Below the pieces are notes generated by a model, which had not been told where the DNA came from, searched no databases, and saw only the letters and a program-made list of their open reading frames with translations. From Cyanobacteria bacterium OH_CFB_184 (GTDB lineage Bacteria; Cyanobacteriota; Vampirovibrionia; Gastranaerophilales; Gastranaerophilaceae), in assembly GCA_023414155.1 (NCBI GenBank), contig JAEZOG010000048.1, positions 1 to 5,718 on the forward strand: DNA of 5,718 bases. Reading direction: 5' to 3'. The translations under genes were made by a program, and so were the position numbers. Positions 1 to 3,493 of this stretch are shown in pieces; position 1 is the first letter of the stretch; each line of letters starts with the position of its first letter.

Positions 1-595
1 GGTGTGCTGCATATCTTACAATGTCGTAATTTGTGTTTTGTCTGCATTGTGCCGTGATGATTTTTGCGGTAAAGGTATTATCTTCTTCCCATAGTCCAAA
101 ATAAGTCCCAATATCTTTTGGATCACCTATTTCTTTAAGCATAAGAGTATCTGGCCAGAATGAATATACATAACCTTCGCCGGCTTCTTCCAGTGCTTTT
201 CTTAGTTTTAATCTGGTATCTATTAATAATTCTTCTTTTTCTTCTTGAGGAGCGTATTTGTATGATTTAGGGTAGTTGAAAACCTCAAAAAGGTAGTTTG
301 GCATAGGTTCAATGTTTAATTCAGGGGCTTTTTCAACGTTAACATCAGGCGCCCATTGCATTACCCTTACAAAACCAATGTTGTGAAGAATATCTTCAGC
401 TATATGCATTCCTTCATTAGTACAAGCCATTGATAGAATAGGCAAATCTTTGTAATTTTCAAAAACACCGCCTAGATCCTGCATTACAAAAGCAAAACCA
501 GAGTTGTCATGCCCTTTTTGTTGAGAGCGCATAAGTTTCAGCGCTTTTGAAGGGTGAAAATATTTCGTAGATTTTATCGCGCCAATTCTACACAT
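1..595 (-). CDS. Class II glutamine amidotransferase / glutamate synthase domain 1 protein (partial, 3' end outside the window)
   Basis: The first 198 codons are present and the gene runs off the left edge. The protein begins MCRIGAIKS, so Cys2 becomes the N-terminal nucleophile of class II (Ntn-type) glutamine amidotransferases after Met removal. RSQQKGHDNSG at residues 23-33 corresponds to the conserved glutamine-binding stretch of the family. QCRQNTNYDIVRYAAH (residues 174-189 region, to the cut) resembles the later conserved Arg/Thr-Asn segment. Known family role: release of ammonia from glutamine, which in glutamate synthase is passed on to make glutamate from 2-oxoglutarate. Many bacteria and archaea encode this domain as a separate GltB1-like protein, but whether synthase domains follow here cannot be seen. 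The ATG at 593-595 has an AAGGT ribosome binding site about 7 bases upstream and a TTGACA promoter. Other class II amidotransferases are possible but fit the start less well. Confidence 0.8.
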   Translation of the reverse strand, partial: MCRIGAIKSTKYFHPSKALKLMRSQQKGHDNSGFAFVMQDLGGVFENYKDLPILSMACTNEGMHIAEDILHNIGFVRVMQWAPDVNVEKAPELNIEPMPNYLFEVFNYPKSYKYAPQEEKEELLIDTRLKLRKALEEAGEGYVYSFWPDTLMLKEIGDPKDIGTYFGLWEEDNTFTAKIITAQCRQNTNYDIVRYAAH

Positions 596-623
596 AAAAT
601 TACCTTATCAGCTTCTTACCAAT

Positions 624-653
624 AGCATATAACCTTGAAGTTCTCTTTGTCAA
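624..653 (-). promoter_or_regulatory. Sigma-70-type promoter of the amidotransferase gene
   Basis: On the minus strand a perfect -35 box TTGACA (648-653) is followed by either TATATG (626-631, 16-base spacer) or TATGCT (624-629, 18-base spacer) as -10. The expected start of transcription is about 20 bases before the ATG at 595. The preceding gene ends at 676 with no clear terminator in between, so some read-through is also likely. Confidence 0.6.
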
Positions 654-675
654 GTATTGGGTGTAAAAAATACAA

Positions 676-1317
676 TTATAATTTATTGGCGAAATATTCA
701 AAAACGTTTTTGTTCTGCTCCCACAGTTCTTCTCTTGTCTCATCTTCTGGTAATTCAAGAGTTATGATCGGGATGTTTTTTTCTATTCCTGCATAAGTTC
801 CGAAGCTTCCTGGAGTTGGATAACCAATATCTTCTTGAACCGGATATCCTGTAATTTTTGATATTTTTTCAGCTATTTCTATAGCAGGACCGTCATAATT
901 TACTACTTTATATGGAGCGTGGATTGTGAGAATACAATCAATATTAAACTTTTCTATAGCACGCATTACAAACTTAGTTTCTCTCTCGCTGCTTGGATGC
1001 TCACCGCCGTAGTAGTCTACATCATCTGATAAGTCCCAATTATATGTTGGAAAATTTCTGTTTAAATCTACTTTATTTATATTTTGTCTTGTTTTAAGGT
1101 GTTTTCCGTCTGGGTTTAAGCAGGGGATAAAAAGCATTCTGTTTTTTTCAACTTCAGGCTCAGAATGAATATATTTGTTTATTAAAAACTCCCCGTCAGG
1201 TTCATCGCCGTGGAATACTCCAATTATTAAAATAGTTTTGTCAGGGTGTTCAGGTTTTAGTTCTATGAGCTCTATTAAGTGATTGCCTTTGCTGTGGATG
1301 GTTTGTATAACAGTCAT
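676..1317 (-). CDS. M14-family zinc carboxypeptidase, MpaA-like
   Basis: This 213-residue protein carries the M14 zinc carboxypeptidase signature. HGDE at 36-39 supplies zinc ligands His36 and Glu39, and NPDG lies at 68-71. VDLNRNFP at 83-90, with Arg77 upstream, contributes substrate-binding Asn/Arg residues. His133 in TIHAP is the third zinc ligand and Glu188 in TLELPE is the likely catalytic base. All key residues are present. No signal peptide or membrane segment is visible, so it should be cytoplasmic. The short length and sequence style recall murein peptide amidase A, which cleaves the gamma-D-Glu-diaminopimelate bond during peptidoglycan recycling; that substrate is an inference. The ATG at 1315-1317 lies 3 bases after the stop codon of the YjbQ-family gene, with GGGTGA as its ribosome binding site inside that gene's end. 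The two genes are therefore almost surely co-transcribed. Confidence 0.85.
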   Translation of the reverse strand: MTVIQTIHSKGNHLIELIELKPEHPDKTILIIGVFHGDEPDGEFLINKYIHSEPEVEKNRMLFIPCLNPDGKHLKTRQNINKVDLNRNFPTYNWDLSDDVDYYGGEHPSSERETKFVMRAIEKFNIDCILTIHAPYKVVNYDGPAIEIAEKISKITGYPVQEDIGYPTPGSFGTYAGIEKNIPIITLELPEDETREELWEQNKNVFEYFANKL

Positions 1318-1320
1318 TTA

Positions 1321-1734
1321 TTATTCACCCATAACCTTTATAAGAACTCTTTTTTGTCTTTTCCCGTCGAATTCAGCATAATAAACTTGTTGCCAGGTTC
1401 CAAGATCAAGTCGGCCTTTTGTAACAGGGACATTTATTTCATGACCAATCAAAAGGCTTTTTAAATGACTGTCGCCATTTGTTTCTCCTGTTTTGTGGTG
1501 CTGATAATCTTGTTTAAATGGAGCTAATTCTTCAAGCCACTTGTCGATGTCTTTTATTATTCCATCTTCAGCATCGTTTACATAAATCCCTGCTGTTATG
1601 TGCATGGCACTAACTAAGATCATTCCTTCTGATATTTTGCTTTCTTCAAGTGCTTTTTGTATTTCACCTGTTATATTGATATATTCTCTTGATTTTTTTG
1701 TATCGAACCATAGATATTTTGTGTGAAATTTCAT
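1321..1734 (-). CDS. yjbQ: YjbQ/UPF0047 family protein (secondary thiamine-phosphate synthase type)
   Basis: This 137-residue protein matches the YjbQ/UPF0047 family over its full usual length. [10 protein letters not shown] at 45-54 corresponds to the family's H-T-[SA] motif. [12 protein letters not shown] at 86-97 and [18 protein letters not shown] at 107-124 are its other hallmark blocks, with His45, Asp88, His90 and Glu121 among the conserved polar residues. Members are small soluble proteins that form trimers, and some show weak thiamine-phosphate synthase activity; the true physiological role is unsettled. I chose the ATG at 1732-1734 because AAAGGA (1741-1746) sits 6 bases ahead of it. 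A TTG five codons upstream, at 1749, would extend the protein to 142 residues but would place that ribosome binding site inside the coding region. The gene leads a two-gene operon with the M14 peptidase, with a 3-base gap. Confidence 0.9.
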   Translation of the reverse strand: MKFHTKYLWFDTKKSREYINITGEIQKALEESKISEGMILVSAMHITAGIYVNDAEDGIIKDIDKWLEELAPFKQDYQHHKTGETNGDSHLKSLLIGHEINVPVTKGRLDLGTWQQVYYAEFDGKRQKRVLIKVMGE

Positions 1735-1757
1735 ATTAAGTCCTTTCAAAAAATTAC

Positions 1758-1785
1758 ATTATTAGATAGTACCAATATTTGATAA
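1758..1785 (-). promoter_or_regulatory. Candidate promoter of the yjbQ-peptidase operon
   Basis: On the minus strand TTATCA (1780-1785, 4 of 6 bases of the -35 consensus) is followed after 16 bases by AATAAT (1758-1763, 5 of 6 of the -10 consensus). It lies between the terminator at 1805-1830 and the yjbQ start, where a promoter is needed. The match is modest and the DNA is AT-rich, so this is only a candidate. Confidence 0.35.
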
Positions 1786-1804
1786 AAAAATAAATACATA
1801 TACT

Positions 1805-1830
1805 AAAAAACACCCGATCGGGTGCTTTTT
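1805..1830 (-). terminator. Rho-independent terminator of the Cys/Pro-rich protein gene
   Basis: A perfect 14-bp palindrome CACCCGATCGGGTG (1811-1824) is flanked by six A on the left and CTTTTT on the right. Read on the minus strand it forms a CACCC/GGGTG stem with a GATC loop followed by TTTTTT, 28 bases after the stop codon of the gene ending at 1858. With its T-run on the plus strand it could also stop transcription coming from the left, but no plus-strand gene lies there. Confidence 0.85.
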
Positions 1831-1857
1831 AGAGATAATTAAGGAATTAATCTTTAA

Positions 1858-2211
1858 TTAATCACAACATTTTGGTTTACAACATTTGTTTCTTCCAAAT
1901 AGTTTGTCCCAGAATGTTCTTTTGCAGCAACAGTTGTTTGTACAACAAGAAGGAGCACATCCGCATTTTGGAGCACATCCACAAGTTGGTTCACAAGGAC
2001 AAGCAGGTCCTGTTAAACAAGGTGAACAACATGGTGTAGGACAAGCAGGCGCACAAATCGGAGCTGCTGGACATGGCATTGCCGCGTAATTTGCAGGTGA
2101 AGCCCATGGATCTGCTGCACAAGGGCTGCAACAACTTGCTAATGATTGGCCTACGTTTACTGAAAAGGCAACCATTAAAGCAAAGAAAGTGCTTACTAAT
2201 AGTTTTTTCAT
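1858..2211 (-). CDS. Exported Cys/Pro-rich small protein, probable metal binder
   Basis: I do not recognise a named family. The 117-residue protein starts with a signal peptide: two Lys, a hydrophobic core to about residue 18, then a cleavage site near residue 25. The mature part of about 92 residues holds 24 Cys, many as CC, CCC or CxC, mixed with Pro and Ala; CGCAP is repeated at 77-81 and 83-87. A basic aromatic stretch KRTFWDKLFGRNK (97-109) precedes a final cluster CCKPKCCD. LASC at 24-27 also fits a lipobox, so lipid anchoring at Cys27 is possible, though the polar NVGQS before it argues for ordinary cleavage. So many Cys beside a CsoR-type regulator suggests binding of soft metal ions outside the cytoplasm (inference); a disulfide-rich structural role is the alternative. 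The ATG at 2209-2211 is chosen because AAAGGA (2221-2226) precedes it by 9 bases. A TTG nine codons upstream would include that site. Confidence 0.75.
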   Translation of the reverse strand: MKKLLVSTFFALMVAFSVNVGQSLASCCSPCAADPWASPANYAAMPCPAAPICAPACPTPCCSPCLTGPACPCEPTCGCAPKCGCAPSCCTNNCCCKRTFWDKLFGRNKCCKPKCCD

Positions 2212-2236
2212 AATAATGTTTCCTTTACTAATTTTC

Positions 2237-2279
2237 AAAGAACAAAATTCTTAAAAGTAATCAAGTTGTTTTGTTCTTT
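2237..2279 (-). promoter_or_regulatory. Long hairpin in the 5' leader of the Cys/Pro-rich protein gene
   Basis: Perfect 11-base arms AAAGAACAAAA (2237-2247) and TTTTGTTCTTT (2269-2279) enclose a 21-base loop. The element lies between the predicted start of transcription near 2293 and the ribosome binding site at 2221-2226. In the RNA it would form an A/U-rich stem ending 10 bases before that site, so it leaves it free. It could stabilise the mRNA or bind a regulator; the function is unknown. Confidence 0.4.
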
Positions 2280-2299
2280 TCTATTCTCCATCAAGGTGT

Positions 2300-2326
2300 A
2301 TTATAGAGGTTATAAAAACTTATAAC
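2300..2326 (-). promoter_or_regulatory. Promoter -10 box with an adjoining operator-like dyad, upstream of the Cys/Pro-rich protein gene
   Basis: A perfect TATAAT lies on the minus strand at 2300-2305. Three bases upstream is a perfect dyad with arms GTTATAA and TTATAAC and a 4-base centre (2309-2326). It fills the region between the -10 and -35 positions, where no good -35 box is visible. The placement fits an operator or activator site. The arms recall Fur/PerR boxes, but the arm spacing is one base longer than the PerR consensus. It has no G/C tracts and so does not look like a CsoR site. Confidence 0.5.
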
Positions 2327-2378
2327 ATTGAACTTTTAGTTAATTTTTAATGAAGAAAATTAGAATTAAAAAATCGTA

Positions 2379-2651
2379 TTATTTGGTAAGTTTATTTATT
2401 AAATTGATTATTTCTTCTATGCTGGCATTTTTTTGGTTTTCATCACCGTTTTCAAAGGTTTTCTTAACACAACAATGAATGTGAGAACTTAAAATTTCCA
2501 TATTTACTTTTTTGATTATGGATTGAGTAGCAGATAATTGTATGCTTATTTCTACGCAGTCCCTGTTTTCTTCTACCATTTTTAAAAGTCCATCAATTTG
2601 GCCTTTTGCGGTTTTTAGTAGATTTGTAATTTTGGTTTTATCTGCTTGCAT
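2379..2651 (-). CDS. csoR: CsoR/RcnR/FrmR family metal-sensing transcriptional repressor, copper-type ligand set
   Basis: This 90-residue all-helical protein has the family's opening GQIDGLLKMVEENRDC at 17-32. The ligand set is Cys32, His57 and Cys61. Spacings of 25 and 4 residues equal those of Cys36/His61/Cys65 in Mycobacterium tuberculosis CsoR, which binds Cu(I). His59 and Cys60 add unusual extra potential ligands in SHIHCCV. The formaldehyde sensor FrmR and cobalt/nickel sensor RcnR use other sets, and the persulfide sensor CstR lacks this His, so Cu(I) is the best guess; nickel as in InrS is possible. Known family action: the tetramer binds G/C-tract dyads and lets go on metal binding. 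The gene sits between two exported Cys-rich protein genes on the same strand, and a matching dyad lies in the promoter of the first. The ATG at 2649-2651 has AAGGAG 7 bases upstream. No copper pump or chaperone gene is in the window. Confidence 0.88.
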   Translation of the reverse strand: MQADKTKITNLLKTAKGQIDGLLKMVEENRDCVEISIQLSATQSIIKKVNMEILSSHIHCCVKKTFENGDENQKNASIEEIINLINKLTK

Positions 2652-2670
2652 TATTTTTCTCCTTCATTTA

Positions 2671-2676
2671 ATTATA
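2671..2676 (-). promoter_or_regulatory. Possible -10 box ahead of csoR
   Basis: TATAAT lies on the minus strand just after the hairpin at 2681-2707, but no -35 box stands at the right distance; the hairpin occupies that space. Transcription would start about at the AAGGAG site (2659-2664), giving a leader of only some 13 bases. Chance occurrence in AT-rich DNA is a fair alternative. Confidence 0.25.
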
Positions 2677-2680
2677 AACT

Positions 2681-2707
2681 AAAAGACACCCTTATGGGGT
2701 GCCCTTT
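2681..2707 (-). terminator. Terminator or attenuator between the metallothionein-like gene and csoR
   Basis: On the minus strand AAAGGGCACCC (2697-2707) and GGGTGTCTTTT (2681-2691) form an 11-base stem with two G-U pairs and a 5-base loop. It starts 16 bases after the stop codon at 2724. The T-run is only four bases long and is part of the stem, so read-through into csoR 30 bases later is plausible. The CACCC/GGGTG core resembles that of the operator at 3039-3063. Confidence 0.7.
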
Positions 2708-2723
2708 AGAATAAAATTTACGA

Positions 2724-3017
2724 TTATTTTGTTTTACAGCCGCAATCCGTTTTGCAATCACAACTTGAGTTACATTTGGTTTTGTCAAACAAACGGAATT
2801 TTACTTGTTTTTTGCACGAGCAGTTATCAGTACATTTGCATTGATGTTTTGAACAAGTGCATTTTGTTTGTTCTTTTTTGCAACCGCAAGAACAGTTTTG
2901 TTCGCATTTACACTGGCATGAAACAGGACAGTTGCATGAAGTTTTTGCGAATGAGTCATTTACGCTAACAGCCATAAACGCTGTTAAAAGGCATAGTGTA
3001 AGTAGGAATTTTTTCAT
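2724..3017 (-). CDS. Exported metallothionein-like cysteine-rich protein
   Basis: I do not recognise a named family. The 97-residue protein begins with a signal peptide (two Lys, hydrophobic core 4-19, likely cleavage after Ala24 in SFA). The mature 73 residues contain 19 Cys and many Lys. Ten CxC motifs occur (Cys pairs 28/30, 34/36, 36/38, 42/44, 44/46, 53/55, 60/62, 66/68, 86/88 and 92/94), the pattern used by metallothioneins to build metal-thiolate clusters. NCSC is repeated at 41-44 and 65-68. Aromatics and hydrophobics are nearly confined to VKFRLF at 72-77, a short linker before the last Cys cluster. Metallothioneins are normally cytoplasmic, so export is unusual. The ATG at 3015-3017 has AAGGAG 6 bases upstream. 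The promoter carries a CsoR-like operator, so induction by metal is inferred; the metal is not established. The csoR gene follows downstream. Confidence 0.8.
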   Translation of the reverse strand: MKKFLLTLCLLTAFMAVSVNDSFAKTSCNCPVSCQCKCEQNCSCGCKKEQTKCTCSKHQCKCTDNCSCKKQVKFRLFDKTKCNSSCDCKTDCGCKTK

Positions 3018-3038
3018 TTGATGCTCCTTTAAATTATT

Positions 3039-3063
3039 TACACCACCCCACGGGGGTGATGTA
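3039..3063 (-). promoter_or_regulatory. CsoR-type operator dyad at the start of transcription of the metallothionein-like gene
   Basis: Left arm TACACCACCCC (3039-3049) and right arm GGGGTGATGTA (3053-3063) match as an inverted repeat at 10 of 11 positions around a 3-base centre. C-tracts facing G-tracts with TA-containing outer ends are the style of site bound by CsoR-family repressors. The dyad begins 3 bases after the candidate -10 box and so covers the expected start site near 3060. That position blocks transcription when occupied. CsoR binding is inferred from the sequence and from the csoR gene next door. Confidence 0.7.
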
Positions 3064-3066
3064 TTT

Positions 3067-3095
3067 ATCTTATAGAATATGAATTATTTTGTCAA
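3067..3095 (-). promoter_or_regulatory. Promoter of the metallothionein-like gene
   Basis: On the minus strand a perfect TTGACA (3090-3095) is followed after 17 bases by TAAGAT (3067-3072), or after 15 bases by TATAAG (3069-3074). The leader would be about 43 bases long and begin within the operator dyad. Confidence 0.7.
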
Positions 3096-3106
3096 TGATT
3101 TTTTGC

Positions 3107-3135
3107 AAAAAAAAAGAGACTTTTGAAAAAGTCCC
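3107..3135 (-). terminator. Strong minus-strand terminator with no protein gene before it
   Basis: On the minus strand GGGACTTTT (3127-3135) pairs with AAAAGTCTC (3116-3124), with one G-U pair, and nine T follow (3107-3115). A second small hairpin, GAATC-AAAAA-GATTC (3138-3152), stands directly before it. No convincing minus-strand coding region lies upstream, so it may end a small RNA or simply insulate the promoter at 3067-3095. Confidence 0.75.
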
Positions 3136-3174
3136 TAGAATCTTTTTGATTCCTCGCGTGTGTGTAAAATAAAG

Positions 3175-3273
3175 GTTAGTGGTGTATGGTAAGTGTGTGG
3201 TGTATAAAAATTTTGTTTCTCTCTAATTTTCTCTAATGTGGTCTTAACCGTTAGTGGTGTTTGTTTTCTCTCT
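3175..3273. repeat. Imperfect direct repeats in the intergenic region
   Basis: GTTAGTGGTGT occurs at 3175-3185 and 3250-3260. Each copy is followed by a pyrimidine tract: TTGTTTCTCTCT at 3213-3224 and TTGTTTTCTCTCT at 3261-3273. GTGGTGTAT also repeats at 3179-3187 and 3197-3205, 18 bases apart. The pattern looks like a degenerate duplication. Confidence 0.5.
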
Positions 3274-3493
3274 GTGTTCCTCGTACTTTAATAAAGTATT
3301 TTTGATATAAAAAATTGCTATTTTGTATCTATAAAATATATATTTTCTTAATATTTCTTAATCCTATCTCTTGTAATCTAGTCTTAGCGCTTGTTTTGTA
3401 ATTTTTTGTTTATAAGTTAAGAATTGTTTAATCATAAAAATTTTTATAAAAAGCTGATAGAATAATGTTTGTTGAGTTAACCTTGTATTTGAA

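Larger units (their letters stand above)
3107..3300 (-). ncRNA. Candidate small RNA ending at the orphan terminator
   Basis: The minus strand here is A/C-rich, has no start codon in its longest open frame and ends in a small hairpin plus an intrinsic terminator. It contains duplicated segments: ACACCACTAAC appears twice 75 bases apart, and CGAGGAA appears at both ends. The 3' end is well set by the terminator, but I see no convincing promoter, so the 5' limit is arbitrary. It does not resemble tmRNA, 6S RNA, SRP RNA or a tRNA to me. Confidence 0.25.
3018..3493. other. Intergenic region between the divergent metal-binding gene and kinase gene
   Basis: From left to right this 476-base gap holds the ribosome binding site, operator and promoter of the minus-strand gene, the orphan terminator, the repeat-bearing stretch to about 3290, and very AT-rich DNA. 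Near 3284-3298 there is a weak dyad TACTTT/AAAGTA. At 3434-3447 there is a perfect palindrome ATAAAAATTTTTAT. TAGAAT at 3458-3463 is the best -10 candidate for the plus-strand kinase operon, but no matching -35 box is seen. No tRNA or protein gene was found in it. Confidence 0.6.

Noticed and set aside
619..660. Broken dyad (CCAATA/TATTGG plus CTTGA/TCAAG) around the promoter of the amidotransferase gene
   Set aside because: The arms are interrupted by a 9-base bulge on one side and there is no T-run, so it is neither a good terminator nor a clear operator.
1886..2089. Plus-strand open frame opposite the Cys/Pro-rich gene
   Set aside because: It is an antisense shadow: Cys and Pro codons on the minus strand read as Ala, Gln and Gly on the other strand. 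No ribosome binding site or family match is seen.
2293..2299. ACACC just after the -10 box of the Cys/Pro-rich gene, like part of the CsoR-type operator arm
   Set aside because: There is no facing G-tract arm; five bases alone are not enough to claim a second CsoR site.
2699..2968. Plus-strand open frame opposite the metallothionein-like gene
   Set aside because: It is a shadow of the minus-strand gene, which has a signal peptide, ribosome site and promoter; the plus-strand frame has none of these.
3175..3273. Repeats considered as a CRISPR array
   Set aside because: Only two imperfect short copies exist, with unequal spacing and no palindromic repeat unit or cas gene.
3135..3287. Minus-strand open frame of 50 codons ending exactly at the base of the orphan terminator
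   Set aside because: It contains no ATG, GTG or TTG codon and is preceded by an in-frame TAA, so it cannot be started. The 75-base repeat makes it look patterned (TPLT twice), which is explained by the DNA repeat. A decayed gene cannot be excluded.
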